Source: Actinomadura kijaniata NBRC 14229
Lineage (GTDB): Bacteria; Actinomycetota; Actinomycetes; Streptosporangiales; Streptosporangiaceae
NCBI RefSeq assembly: GCF_001552175.1
Contig: NZ_BCQR01000024.1
Span: 28,841-92,840 of the forward strand
Direction of reading: 5' to 3'
DNA: 64,000 nt
The position numbers and the translations under genes were made by a program. The notes beneath the pieces were generated by a model. That model was not told the origin of the DNA, did not search any database, and saw only the letters and a program-made list of their open reading frames with translations. Positions within the stretch are counted from its first letter, which is position 1; each line of letters begins with the position of its first letter. Shown piece after piece: positions 28,424 to 36,444 of this stretch.

Positions 28424-29050
28424 CTAGCGGTCTCCGCCCGGCTTCCACAGGACGTCGCCCTGGTCGGCGTTGGCCACCCGGCACAGGATGAACAGCAGGT
28501 CCGACAGGCGGTTGAGGTAGCGGGCGGTCAGCGGGTTGACGCCGCCCTCCACCAGGTCCTCTCCCTCGGTGGGGGAGGCGCCGTGCGCCTCGATCGCCGC
28601 CCATGCGCTGCGTTCGGCGCGGCGGGTCACGGTGCGGGCGACGTGCAGCAGCGCCGCGCCGGGGGTGCCGCCGGGCAGGATGAACGAGCGCAGCGGGGCC
28701 AGGTCGGCGTTGTACTCGTCGCAGGCCGCCTCCAGCCACTCGACGTAGTCGGGAGTGACGCGCAGCGGCGGGTACTCGGGGTCGGGGGCGATGGGGATGG
28801 ACAGGTCCGCGCCGACGTCGAACAGGTCGTTCTGGACGCGGACGAGGGTCGCGGCGACGTTCTCGGGCAGGCCGCCCATGGCGAGGGCGACGCCGATGGC
28901 GGCGTTGGCCTCGTCCACGTCGGCGTAGGCGGCCAGCCGGGGGTCGGTCTTGGCGGCGCGTGACATGTCGCCGAGCGCGGTGGTGCCGTCGTCCCCGGTC
29001 CGGGTATAGATCCGCGACAGCACGACGGGGGTCTCCCTGTTCTTCGCCAT
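28424..29050 (-). CDS. cob(I)yrinic acid a,c-diamide adenosyltransferase, PduO type
   Basis: This 208-aa enzyme transfers the adenosyl group of ATP to cob(I)alamin, making adenosylcobalamin for mutases. Family motifs are the N-terminal ATP-binding RIYTRTGDDGTTALGD, YADVDEANAAIGVAL, LPGGTPGAALLHVARTVTRRAER and the C-terminal LNRLSDLLFILCRVAN. ATG 29050 is chosen over the upstream start at 29071, since the protein normally begins just before this TGD motif. The methylmalonyl-CoA epimerase at 51280 belongs to the B12-dependent methylmalonyl pathway that would use its product. Position after the atp/DUF2550 block matches M. tuberculosis Rv1314c. Confidence 0.95.
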   Translation of the reverse strand: MAKNRETPVVLSRIYTRTGDDGTTALGDMSRAAKTDPRLAAYADVDEANAAIGVALAMGGLPENVAATLVRVQNDLFDVGADLSIPIAPDPEYPPLRVTPDYVEWLEAACDEYNADLAPLRSFILPGGTPGAALLHVARTVTRRAERSAWAAIEAHGASPTEGEDLVEGGVNPLTARYLNRLSDLLFILCRVANADQGDVLWKPGGDR

Positions 29051-29138
29051 GTCGGTCACTCTAGCCACCACTGGTTATTGGAAAACTGTTCGGTAAGGTT
29101 TCGGGTACTTCGCCCGTCATGTGCCCCCGGAGGCGGCT

Positions 29139-30740
29139 GTGCGGAACCCTGCTGTGTACGACCACATCATCGTCGGTGCGGGAAGCGCGGGCTGCGTGCT
29201 CGCCGCCCGGCTCAGCGAGGACCCCGGAACGCGGGTCCTGCTGCTGGAGGCCGGCCCGCCCGACACCGCCCCGGAGATCCACATCCCGGCCGCCGTGGCC
29301 TCGCTGATCAAGGGGCCCTACGACTGGGACTACGAGACGGTCCCGCAGGAGCACGCCGAGGGGCGCCGCGTGTACTGGCCGCGCGGGCGCACGCTCGGCG
29401 GGTCCTCCTCCACCAACGCGATGATCTACATTCGCGGGGCGCGGTACGACTACGACACCTGGCGCGACTCGTTCGGCTGCGAGGGATGGGGCTACGCCGA
29501 CCTGCTGCCCTACTTCCGGCGCGCGGAGGACCAGCAGCGCGGGGAGTCGGCGTTCCACGGGGTCGGCGGGCCGCTGCGGGTGGAGGACCTGCGCTACAAG
29601 CACCCGCTGACGCGCGCGTGGGTGGGGTCGGCCAAGGCGTACGGGCTGGCCGCCAACGGCGACTTCAACGGCGACCGGCAGGACGGCGTCGGCTTCTACC
29701 AGGTCACCCACAAGCGCGGGAAGCGCTGGTCCACCGCCGCCGGGTACCTGCGCCCGGCCCTGGCGCGCGACAACCTCACCGTCGTCACCGACGCCCTCGC
29801 CACCGGCGTGGTCATCGAGAACGGCCGGGCCGTCGGCGTGCGCTACGAGGCGCGCGGCGAGCGGACCGAGGCGCGCGCCGAGGGCGAGGTCATCCTGTCC
29901 GGCGGCGCGGTCAACAGCCCGCAGCTGCTGATGCTGTCGGGCGTCGGTCCGGCCGACCACCTGCGCGAGCACGGCATCGACGTCCTGGTGGACGCCCCGG
30001 TCGGGCAGGGGCTCCAGGACCACCCGTTCGTGAACGTCATGTTCGCCACCCCCCGCGACCGGAACCTGTGGGAGCTGGCGACGCCCCGCAACTTCGCGCT
30101 CTACCAGGCCCTGGCGCGCGGCCCGTACGCCTCCAACGTCGCCGAGGCGGGCGGCTTCGTGCGGACCGTCGAGGGGCTGCCCGCGCCGGACCTCCAGTAC
30201 CACGTGCTGCCGACGCCGTTCATCCGGCAGGGCCTGGTCGAGCCGTCGCAGCGGCTGCTGTCGGTGATGGTGACGGCGGTGGCGGTCGAGAGCCGGGGCA
30301 CGCTCACGCTGCGGTCGGCCAGCCCCTACGCCAAGCCGCTGATCGACCCGGCCTACCTGACCGCGAAGGCGGACCTGGACATCCTGCTGGCCGGGATCCG
30401 GCAGGCCCGCGAGATCGCCGCGACGGGGCCGCTGGGGACGCTGACGGCCGGGGAGTTCGCGCCGGGCGAGCAGGCCGACGACGACGCGGCGCTGACCGAC
30501 CACGTGCGGCGCGAGGTCGCCACGCTGTTCCACCCGACCAGCACGTGCGCGATGGGCGGCGAGGACGCCGTCTGCGACGCCGAGCTGCGCGTGCGCGGCG
30601 TCGAGGGCCTGCGGGTGGTGGACGCGTCGGTGATGCCGGTGGTCCCGCGCGGCAACACGAACGCCCCCACGATCGCCGTCGCCGAGCGCGCCGCCGACCT
30701 CATCCGGGGCCGCACGCCGCTCGCCCCCGCGAACCTCTGA
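29139..30740 (+). CDS. GMC family FAD-dependent oxidoreductase (choline dehydrogenase-like)
   Basis: GTG 29139 is preferred to 29121, as GGAGG lies five bases upstream. The 533-aa flavoprotein begins with the FAD dinucleotide motif DHIIVGAGSAGCVLAARLSE. It carries GMC signature 1 (WPRGRTLGGSSSTNAMIYIRG), signature 2 (SGGAVNSPQLLMLSGVGP), the catalytic His in LFHPTSTCAMG and the late Asn in VPRGNTNAPT. It oxidises an alcohol to an aldehyde/acid. Similarity is closest to choline/alcohol dehydrogenases, but no betaine genes are nearby, so the substrate is open. Confidence 0.95.
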   Translation: MRNPAVYDHIIVGAGSAGCVLAARLSEDPGTRVLLLEAGPPDTAPEIHIPAAVASLIKGPYDWDYETVPQEHAEGRRVYWPRGRTLGGSSSTNAMIYIRGARYDYDTWRDSFGCEGWGYADLLPYFRRAEDQQRGESAFHGVGGPLRVEDLRYKHPLTRAWVGSAKAYGLAANGDFNGDRQDGVGFYQVTHKRGKRWSTAAGYLRPALARDNLTVVTDALATGVVIENGRAVGVRYEARGERTEARAEGEVILSGGAVNSPQLLMLSGVGPADHLREHGIDVLVDAPVGQGLQDHPFVNVMFATPRDRNLWELATPRNFALYQALARGPYASNVAEAGGFVRTVEGLPAPDLQYHVLPTPFIRQGLVEPSQRLLSVMVTAVAVESRGTLTLRSASPYAKPLIDPAYLTAKADLDILLAGIRQAREIAATGPLGTLTAGEFAPGEQADDDAALTDHVRREVATLFHPTSTCAMGGEDAVCDAELRVRGVEGLRVVDASVMPVVPRGNTNAPTIAVAERAADLIRGRTPLAPANL

Positions 30741-30749
30741 GAACGCGAA

Positions 30750-30779
30750 AGAGCCCCCGCCGGGGATGGCGGGGGCTCT
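30750..30779 (+). terminator. hairpin terminator after the GMC oxidoreductase
   Basis: AGAGCCCCCGCC and GGCGGGGGCTCT form a perfect 12-bp stem around GGGGAT, ten bases after the stop. It is convergent with the small minus-strand gene at 30834 and may act on both. Confidence 0.75.
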
Positions 30780-30833
30780 CTCGGTGAGGGCCGTGTGGCG
30801 GACACCCGTATGGTGCTCGCCGTTCCCTGCGTG

Positions 30834-30941
30834 TCACCGCTTGCGCGCCTTCGCGGCCTTGGCGGCGGCCTTGGCCTCCGCGCGCAGCGCCTTGGCGCGG
30901 TCCTTGGCGATGATCTGGCTGCCGAACTCCGGGCGGATCAT
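30834..30941 (-). CDS. 35-aa Lys/Ala-rich basic protein
   Basis: The frame starts at ATG 30941 with GAGGAG ten bases upstream. The product is one predicted amphipathic helix, very basic, with an IIAKDRAKALRAEAKAAAKA core and a KARKR end. The motif (K/R)-(D/E)-R-A-x-x-L-R-x-E-A is shared with the 57-aa protein at 41458-41631, and the two genes also share a 59-bp upstream element, so I treat it as a real gene. It may bind nucleic acid or a protein partner. No characterised family is recognised. Confidence 0.65.
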   Translation of the reverse strand: MIRPEFGSQIIAKDRAKALRAEAKAAAKAAKARKR

Positions 30942-30982
30942 TCTGGGTCTTCTCCTCGTTCCGTCGGACCGGCCTGCCCGTT

Positions 30983-31041
30983 CCGACATGTTCTAGATTC
31001 GCCCTAAGACCCCCGGGCCCACATGGGGACGACGCCTTATC
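30983..31041 (-). promoter_or_regulatory. 59-bp conserved upstream element, copy A
   Basis: Read on the minus strand this block aligns without gaps to 41367-41425 with 47 of 59 identical bases, including an exact 17-mer CGTCGTCCCCATGTGGG. Other shared features are a GGGGG run, CTTAGG, and TGTCGG at the end. It finishes 41 bases before the ATG of the 35-aa protein. It could be a promoter with an activator site, or a structured leader. Confidence 0.7.
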
Positions 31042-31055
31042 TCACCGGCCGGTGC

Positions 31056-31077
31056 GGCCTTAGGACGCTCTAAGGCC
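31056..31077. promoter_or_regulatory. perfect inverted repeat GGCCTTAG-N6-CTAAGGCC
   Basis: Two 8-bp arms (31056-31063 and 31070-31077) are perfect complements. They lie 15 bases upstream of element A for the minus-strand small gene and overlap the stop codon of the AraC-type gene. The CTTAG core recurs in element A and element B. It could be an operator or a terminator of the AraC gene, though no U tract follows. Confidence 0.5.
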
Positions 31078-31998
31078 CTTAGGCGCGGACCGCAGGCGTC
31101 TCAGCATCCGGGCGTCCCGGAACCCCACCGCGCGGGCGGCGGACTCGACGGTCGCCCCCCGCGAGATGAGGTGCTCGGCGCGTTCCAGCCGGAGTTCCTG
31201 CTGGTAACGCAGGGGAGTGCGGCCCGTCGCCGCGACGAAGCGGCGCGTCAGGGTGCGCTCGCCGACGCCCGCCGCGCCGGCCAGCTCCGCCAGCGGCAGC
31301 GGCCGGGTGTAGTGGGCGTCGATGAGGTCCTGGGCGCGGTGGACGGCGTCGCTGAGGTGGGCGCGGTGCCGCAGCAGGGCGCTGGCCTGGGGCTCGTCGC
31401 CGTTGCGGCGGGCGTAGACGACCATCGTGCGGGCGACGCGGGCCGCCGCGCCGGGCCCGTGCCGGGTGGCGACCAGGTGCAGGGCCAGATCGATGCCGCT
31501 GGCGATCCCGGCGGAGGTGACGACCCGGTCGTCCTCCACGTACAGCACGTCCCGCACGACGGTCGCGCGCGGGTGCCGCCGCGCCAGGTCGTCCTGGAGG
31601 TGGTGGTGGGTGGTGCAGCGCCGCCCGTCCAGCAGGCCCGCCCGCCCGAGCGCGAACGCCCCGGCGCACACCGACGCGACCGTCCCGCCCGCCGCGTGGT
31701 GGTCGGCCAGGCGCCGGGCGACGGCCGCGCTGATCTTCGGGTGGCCGGCGGTGTGCCCGGGGACGTCGGTGTGCCACCGCCACCCGGGCACCAGCAGCAG
31801 GTCGTCGGGCCCCAGCTCCGGCCATTCGGTGTCGGCCCGGAGCGGGACGCCCTGCGCGGTCGGGACGCCCTCCCGCTCGGCCACGTAGTCCAGCCGGTAG
31901 GGGAGCCCCTCGTCGGCGGCGGTGGAGAAGACCTGCGCGGGCCCGGCCAGGTCGAGCAGGTGCAGGTACGGCACGAGCAGGAAGGCGACGCGCGTCAT
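31060..31998 (-). CDS. GlxA-family regulator: DJ-1/PfpI domain plus AraC HTH, shortened C-terminus
   Basis: This 312-aa protein has an N-terminal DJ-1/PfpI-like domain (VAFLLVPYLHLLDLAGPAQVF, the VCAGAFALGRAGLLDGRRCTTH nucleophile-elbow region) and a C-terminal AraC HTH pair (LAELAGAAGVGERTLTRRFVAATGRTPLRYQQELRLERAEHLI). The second HTH stops at VGFRDARMLRRL and a short unrelated tail. The usual F-R-x-x-x-G-x-x-P-x-x-Y-R ending is missing, so the gene looks truncated by ~15 residues. Its start overlaps the hydrolase stop (ATGA), which suggests co-translation. It probably regulates that hydrolase. Confidence 0.9.
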   Translation of the reverse strand: MTRVAFLLVPYLHLLDLAGPAQVFSTAADEGLPYRLDYVAEREGVPTAQGVPLRADTEWPELGPDDLLLVPGWRWHTDVPGHTAGHPKISAAVARRLADHHAAGGTVASVCAGAFALGRAGLLDGRRCTTHHHLQDDLARRHPRATVVRDVLYVEDDRVVTSAGIASGIDLALHLVATRHGPGAAARVARTMVVYARRNGDEPQASALLRHRAHLSDAVHRAQDLIDAHYTRPLPLAELAGAAGVGERTLTRRFVAATGRTPLRYQQELRLERAEHLISRGATVESAARAVGFRDARMLRRLRSAPKGLRAS

Positions 31999-32591
31999 GC
32001 CCCGACCGGCCTCCCCGCGAGGTCGTCCACCGACGCGATCGTGGCGAAGCGCCCGGCCAGCGCGTACTCGGTGCGTTCGACGATCTCCCGGACGCCCAGC
32101 GTGCGCGGGTCGGCCAGCACCTCGGCGTAGTCCCGGTCGGCGGGCGCGTCCCGGTGCGGGATCGGGAACGTGGCCGTGGCGTCGGTGACGAACGTGACGT
32201 CGTACCCGAGGTCGCCGGCGACCCGCGCGGTGGTCTCGCAGCACTGCTCGGTCTGGATCCCGCAGACGACCAGCTCGCGGATGCCGCGTTCGGTCAGGAT
32301 CCGCTGGAGGCCGGTGGTGGTGAAGGAGTTGCGGGAGGTCTTGGACAGCACCGGTTCCCCCTCCCGGGCCGCGAGCCCGTCCATCAGCCGGACGTGTCCG
32401 GTCACCGGGTCGAACGGGTTGCCGGTGCCGGGCGCGGTGTGCAGGATCCACACGACCAGGTCCCCCCGTTCCCGCGCGGCGTCGACCAGACGCCCGGCGC
32501 GTTCGACGATAGCGGGGTTGGAAACGGCCTGCCACCTGGGCGTCTGCCGGAAGGACTCCTGGATGTCGATGACGAGAAGCGCTCGTTGCAT
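31995..32591 (-). CDS. isochorismatase-like cysteine hydrolase
   Basis: This 198-aa protein has the family catalytic triad: Asp in LLVIDIQESF, Lys in LSKTSRNSF, and Cys in GIQTEQCCETTARVAGDLGY, where a CC pair replaces the usual xC. Members hydrolyse isochorismate, nicotinamide, carbamoyl compounds or similar. Nothing here fixes the substrate. It is the first gene of a two-gene minus-strand unit with the GlxA-type regulator. Confidence 0.92.
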   Translation of the reverse strand: MQRALLVIDIQESFRQTPRWQAVSNPAIVERAGRLVDAARERGDLVVWILHTAPGTGNPFDPVTGHVRLMDGLAAREGEPVLSKTSRNSFTTTGLQRILTERGIRELVVCGIQTEQCCETTARVAGDLGYDVTFVTDATATFPIPHRDAPADRDYAEVLADPRTLGVREIVERTEYALAGRFATIASVDDLAGRPVGA

Positions 32592-32668
32592 GACCCGATC
32601 GTCGCGCCCGGAAGGGGGCCCGCGACAGGCACGAACAGGCCGCGGCCCGGAACGATCCGGTCAGCGCC

Positions 32669-32703
32669 GAACGGCCCGCCCCCGCGCGGGGGACGGGCCG
32701 TTC
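32669..32703 (-). terminator. hairpin terminator after the aldehyde dehydrogenase
   Basis: Arms GAACGGCCCG and CGGGCCGTTC with CCCCC/GGGGG inside give a nearly continuous stem of about 15 bp, beginning 12 bases beyond the minus-strand stop at 32715. Confidence 0.75.
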
Positions 32704-32714
32704 CGGAGGGGCGG

Positions 32715-34217
32715 TCAGCGCTTGTAGCGCTTGCCGTGCAGGAAGCTGATCATGTTGAGGACCGTCGCCATGTCCTTCTCGGTGCGCTGGAAGGAGGTCA
32801 GGTTCATCGGCAGCGCGAAGCGCTGGCGGGTGATGGCCTTCGGGCGGGCGAACTCGCGCAGGCCGTCGGGGCCGTGGATGCGGCCGAAGCCGGACTCGCC
32901 GACGCCGCCGAACGGCAGGGCCGCCACCGTCGCGAACGTCGCGAACGCGTTGATCGACGTCATGCCGGACCGGAGGCGGCGCGCCGCCTCCATGGCGCGG
33001 GCCCGGCTGCCCGAGAAGATCGTGCCGGCCAGGCCGTAGCTGCTCGCGTTGGCCTTCTCCACCGCCTCGTCCAGGGAGGCGACGCGGTGGACGGTGATCG
33101 TCGGGCCGAACGTCTCCTCGCACACGGCGGCCGAGTCGTCGGGGACGTCGGTGAGGACCACCGGCTCGACGTAGGGCTTGCGGACCGACTCGGGGCCGCC
33201 GACGACGGCCTTGCCGCCCTTGTCCAGGGCGTCCTTGATGTGCCGTTCGATGATGTCGAGCTGGCCCGGCATCGTGATCGGGCCGTAGGCGGCCTCGCGG
33301 TCGAAGCCGGGGCGCAGGTCCCTGGCCTTCTCGGTGAGCCGGGACAGGAACGCGTCGTAGACCTCGTCCACGACGTAGACGCGTTCGACGCCGATGCAGG
33401 TCTGGCCCGCGTTGGACATCGCGCCCCACAGCGCGGCGTCGGCGGCGCGGTCCAGGTCGGCGTCGGCGTCGATGATGCAGGCGTCCTTGCCGCCGCACTC
33501 GGCGACGATCGGCGTCAGGTTCTGGGCGCAGGCCGCCATGACCTTCTTGGCGGTGGGGCCCGATCCGGTGAACGCGATCTTGTCGACCAGCGGCGAGGAC
33601 GCCAGCGCCGCGCCGGTCTCGCCGAGACCGGTGACGACCTGGAGCACCGGCTGCTCGGGCACCACCCCGGCGAAGATCTCGGCCAGCAGCACGCCGACGC
33701 CGGGGGTGAACTCCGACGGCTTGAAGACCACGGTGTTCCCGGCGGCCAGCGCGTAGGCGATCGAGCCCATCGGGGTGAAGATCGGGTAGTTCCAGGGGCC
33801 GATCACGCCGACCACACCGAGCGGCTGGTACTCCAGCACGCACTTGTTGTTGACGGCCATCATGCCGGGGAAGACGTTGCGCGGGCCGAGCACCTTCTGG
33901 GCGTTGCGGGCCGCCCAGTCCAGGTGCGTGATCGCCATGATCGTTTCGAGCTGGGCGTCCTGGACCGGCTTGCCGGTCTCCTGGTGGATGAGCTCGGCCA
34001 TGCGGTTGAGGTTGCGGGTCAGCGCGCCCTTGGCGTTGAGCAGCCGGACGCGCCGCTCCTTCCAGCCGAGCTCGCGCCACCACCCGGCGGCCTCGCGGGC
34101 CCGGCCGAGCGCCGCGGCGACGTCCTCGGCGTCGGAGATCGGGTGTTCGGCGACCACCTCGCCGGTGGCGGGGTTCAACGAGTCGAAGGTGGTGCTGCGC
34201 TCCGTGGCCACGGTCAT
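32715..34217 (-). CDS. NAD(P)-dependent aldehyde dehydrogenase
   Basis: This 500-aa ALDH-superfamily enzyme has the oxyanion Asn region GPWNYPIFTPM, cofactor loop FTGSGPTAKKV, general-base Glu in AECGGKDA, catalytic Cys in SNAGQTCIGVERVYV, and C-terminal GGVGESGFGRIHGPDGLREF. The FNYP/PWNYP pattern and length resemble succinate-semialdehyde or long-chain aldehyde dehydrogenases. It lies next to a carotenoid cleavage oxygenase on the same strand, whose aldehyde products could be substrates (inference). An inverted repeat lies just upstream of the start. Confidence 0.95.
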   Translation of the reverse strand: MTVATERSTTFDSLNPATGEVVAEHPISDAEDVAAALGRAREAAGWWRELGWKERRVRLLNAKGALTRNLNRMAELIHQETGKPVQDAQLETIMAITHLDWAARNAQKVLGPRNVFPGMMAVNNKCVLEYQPLGVVGVIGPWNYPIFTPMGSIAYALAAGNTVVFKPSEFTPGVGVLLAEIFAGVVPEQPVLQVVTGLGETGAALASSPLVDKIAFTGSGPTAKKVMAACAQNLTPIVAECGGKDACIIDADADLDRAADAALWGAMSNAGQTCIGVERVYVVDEVYDAFLSRLTEKARDLRPGFDREAAYGPITMPGQLDIIERHIKDALDKGGKAVVGGPESVRKPYVEPVVLTDVPDDSAAVCEETFGPTITVHRVASLDEAVEKANASSYGLAGTIFSGSRARAMEAARRLRSGMTSINAFATFATVAALPFGGVGESGFGRIHGPDGLREFARPKAITRQRFALPMNLTSFQRTEKDMATVLNMISFLHGKRYKR

Positions 34218-34252
34218 CAGGACCTCCGGGGGTTCGGCCGACTGAGGTAAGT

Positions 34253-34288
34253 GGGTGCTTTCACGCGCTACCGCTTAGTAAAGCACCC
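34253..34288. promoter_or_regulatory. inverted repeat upstream of the aldehyde dehydrogenase
   Basis: GGGTGCTTT (34253-34261) and AAAGCACCC (34280-34288) are perfect 9-bp arms with an 18-base spacer containing CTACCGCTTAGT. It lies 36 to 71 bases upstream of the ALDH start and touches the stop of the carotenoid oxygenase gene. It may be a repressor operator for ALDH, a terminator for the oxygenase, or both. Confidence 0.5.
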
Positions 34289-35643
34289 TACGGGGAGACC
34301 TCGCCGTCGGGGATCCACGACCCGTGGAACCCGGCCGGAACGCGCCGGGGCAGATGCACCGTCGCCTGGTGGGACAGGTCGGCGGCGTTCAGCACCAGCA
34401 GTTCCGAGCCGCCGCCGGACCGGTCGGACACGATCGACAGCAGCCATCCCTCGTCCTCGGCGCCCCGGTCCGCCGCCGGGACGAACACCGCCTCGCCCGG
34501 CGCGTCGCCGTCGTCCAGCTCCAGCGCCCGGCTCGCCCCGGTCCGCAGGTCGTACTTGACGATCGCCGCGTCGGCGACCGTGTACAGGTAGCGGTGCCCG
34601 CGCCCGGTCCGCGTGTCGTCGTGCGTCGGGAACTCCACGTTCCGGTCGTCGATCTGCTCCTCGACCGCCTTGCCCGTCGCCGGGTCCAGCGTCCAGCGGT
34701 GCATCACCGACTTCCAGTGGACGGACGCGGCGTAGGCGGTGTCGTGTTCGGCGGTGCGTCCGATGTCGCCCCAGATGCCCTGGAACGAGTCGGCGTCGTA
34801 CCGCGCCCCGTCCAGCACGATCCGGCCCTCCTCGTCCTCGTAGGCGTTGCCCACGTGGAACACGTAGCAGGGGTCCACCTCGAACCAGCGGACCGGACCG
34901 CCCGAGCGCGGCATCACGCCGAGGCGCGCCCCGTACCCGTCGTCCCAGCGGTAGGGGATGCCCGCGCCGTTCATGACGAGGTCGCCGTCGAACACCACCG
35001 GCAGGTCCATCCAGACCACGTGGCGGGCGGTGATGGCGAAGTCGTGCATCATCGTCGGCCCCGGCACCTCGACCTCGCGGCTCTCCACGAGCTCGCCGGT
35101 GGCCGACAGCCGGTGGTAGGTCAGGTACGGCGGGGCGAAGCCGTAGCCGAAGAACAGCAGCTCCCCGGTGACCGGGTCCTCCTTGGGGTGCGCGGTCATC
35201 GCGCCGGTCAGCCGCCCGCCGAAGTCGCACGGCCCGACCGTGTCGAGCTCGGGTGTGACCTCGTACGGGAAGCCGATCTCCACCAGCGCCAGGATCTTCC
35301 CGGCGTGCGGGACGACGTGCGTGTTGGCGGGGACGGCCGCGCGGTCGAACGTGAGGTCCTCGCGGATGAACGGCGCGTCCTCGGTGAACACGCGGGTGCG
35401 GACCCACCGGTTGCGGTACCACTCGGCACGGCCGCCGCGCAGCCGCAGCCCGTGGAGCATGCCGTGGCCGGTGAACCAGTGCGGGCTGGTCTCGCCGGGG
35501 CGCGGGTTGGGGCCGTTGCGGAGGTAGCGGCCGGTCAGCTCGGCGGGCAGGGCGCCGGTGACGCGCAGGTCGACGGCGCTGATCTCGTCGGGGACGGGGG
35601 CCAGGTGGCCGGACATCCAGGCGGGGACGGTCTGCTCGGACAT
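34288..35643 (-). CDS. carotenoid cleavage oxygenase family protein
   Basis: This 451-aa non-heme iron dioxygenase of the RPE65/CCD family has the four iron-ligand His residues in TAHPKEDP, MMHDFAIT, CYVFHVGNAYED and GFHGSWIPD. The N-terminal LTGRYLRNGPNPRP and HWFTGHGMLHGL motifs are also typical. It cleaves a double bond in carotenoid-, stilbene- or similar substrates. No carotenoid biosynthetic genes are seen in the window. It is divergent from a PadR gene with a clustered PadR-type operator between them. Confidence 0.95.
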   Translation of the reverse strand: MSEQTVPAWMSGHLAPVPDEISAVDLRVTGALPAELTGRYLRNGPNPRPGETSPHWFTGHGMLHGLRLRGGRAEWYRNRWVRTRVFTEDAPFIREDLTFDRAAVPANTHVVPHAGKILALVEIGFPYEVTPELDTVGPCDFGGRLTGAMTAHPKEDPVTGELLFFGYGFAPPYLTYHRLSATGELVESREVEVPGPTMMHDFAITARHVVWMDLPVVFDGDLVMNGAGIPYRWDDGYGARLGVMPRSGGPVRWFEVDPCYVFHVGNAYEDEEGRIVLDGARYDADSFQGIWGDIGRTAEHDTAYAASVHWKSVMHRWTLDPATGKAVEEQIDDRNVEFPTHDDTRTGRGHRYLYTVADAAIVKYDLRTGASRALELDDGDAPGEAVFVPAADRGAEDEGWLLSIVSDRSGGGSELLVLNAADLSHQATVHLPRRVPAGFHGSWIPDGEVSP

Positions 35644-35812
35644 GGGATGTTCCTCCTTGCGGGTTCCCGGAGGGAAGGATCGGCGCGCCGGTGCGGAGGC
35701 GCCGTGCGCGGCCAGGTGGCGCTTACGGGCGGACCCGGGGTGGCGGGCGGTACCGCGAGCGCGGTCCAGGGAAGGTCAGGCCGTGGTGGTTCGCCATCGC
35801 GATCGCTCTCAT

Positions 35813-35878
35813 CAGACATGTCAGTTATGACATGTTCAAATCTGACATTCCAAAGATGACATGTCAATCCCGACGTGT
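35813..35878. promoter_or_regulatory. phased PadR-type operator array
   Basis: Five GACAT-like repeats begin at 35814, 35828, 35843, 35857 and 35871, every 14-15 bases. Neighbouring repeats create ATGT-N8-ACAT (35818-35833) and ATGT-N8-ACGT (35862-35877), the classic PadR recognition pattern. The copy at 35857 is a perfect TGACATGTCA palindrome. The array covers the padR promoter and lies 170 bases upstream of the divergent oxygenase start. Confidence 0.8.
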
Positions 35879-35890
35879 AAGATCAGAACT

Positions 35891-36415
35891 ATGAGCCTTC
35901 GACACGCGGTCCTCGGTCTGATCGCCGAGCTGGACGGGGCCAGCGGCTACGACCTGCTCAAGTTGTTCGAGATCTCGCTCAACAGCGTGTGGCCCGCCAC
36001 CCAGAGCCAGCTGTACGGCGAGCTCGGCAAGCTCACCGCCGAGGGCCTGATCGAGGTGGTGGCCGAGGGGGCGCGCGGCCGCAAGGAGTACGGGATCACC
36101 GAGACCGGCCGCAAGGAGCTGGAGCACTGGATCGCCGAGGTGGAGCCCAAGGTCCCGCGCCGCGACGACGCGCTGCTGCGGGTGTTCCTGCTCGGCCAGG
36201 TCGACCGGGAGCGGGCCCTGTCCTTCCTGGACCGCCAGCGCGAGCGGGTGGAGGAGATGGTCGCCGAGCTCGCCGGGCTGGAGGAGGCCGTCCCGTGGGA
36301 CGACGACAACCTGTCGTTCTACGGCCGCCTGGTGATGGAGTGGGGCAAGCAGTCGCTGCGGGCGCGCCGTGACTGGTACGAGTGGGCCCGCAACGAGATC
36401 GAGAGCCGCGGGTGA
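35891..36415 (+). CDS. PadR family transcriptional regulator
   Basis: ATG 35891 (MSLRHAVLGLIAELDGASGYDLLK) is the family-typical start; the frame extends to 35861 but would run into the operator repeats. The 174-aa product has the N-terminal winged helix (SQLYGELGKLTAEGLIEVVAEGARGRKEYGITETGRKEL) and a C-terminal dimerisation helix region. The phased ATGT-N8-ACAT sites directly upstream indicate autoregulation and probable repression of the divergent carotenoid oxygenase gene. Confidence 0.95.
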   Translation: MSLRHAVLGLIAELDGASGYDLLKLFEISLNSVWPATQSQLYGELGKLTAEGLIEVVAEGARGRKEYGITETGRKELEHWIAEVEPKVPRRDDALLRVFLLGQVDRERALSFLDRQRERVEEMVAELAGLEEAVPWDDDNLSFYGRLVMEWGKQSLRARRDWYEWARNEIESRG

Positions 36416-36432
36416 CGGCACCCGCGGCTCTC
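36401..36432. terminator. bidirectional hairpin between padR and the SDR gene
   Basis: A perfect 14-bp stem (GAGAGCCGCGGGTG with its complement) closes on ACGG and includes the padR stop codon. It ends 12 bases before the stop of the convergent minus-strand gene. Confidence 0.75.
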
Positions 36433-36444
36433 GGAGGGTGAGGC

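Noticed and set aside
31427..31888. Plus-strand 153-residue frame opposite the GlxA-type gene
   Set aside because: Ser/Arg/Ala-rich shadow without a ribosome-binding site or domain; the minus-strand gene has clear DJ-1 and AraC motifs.
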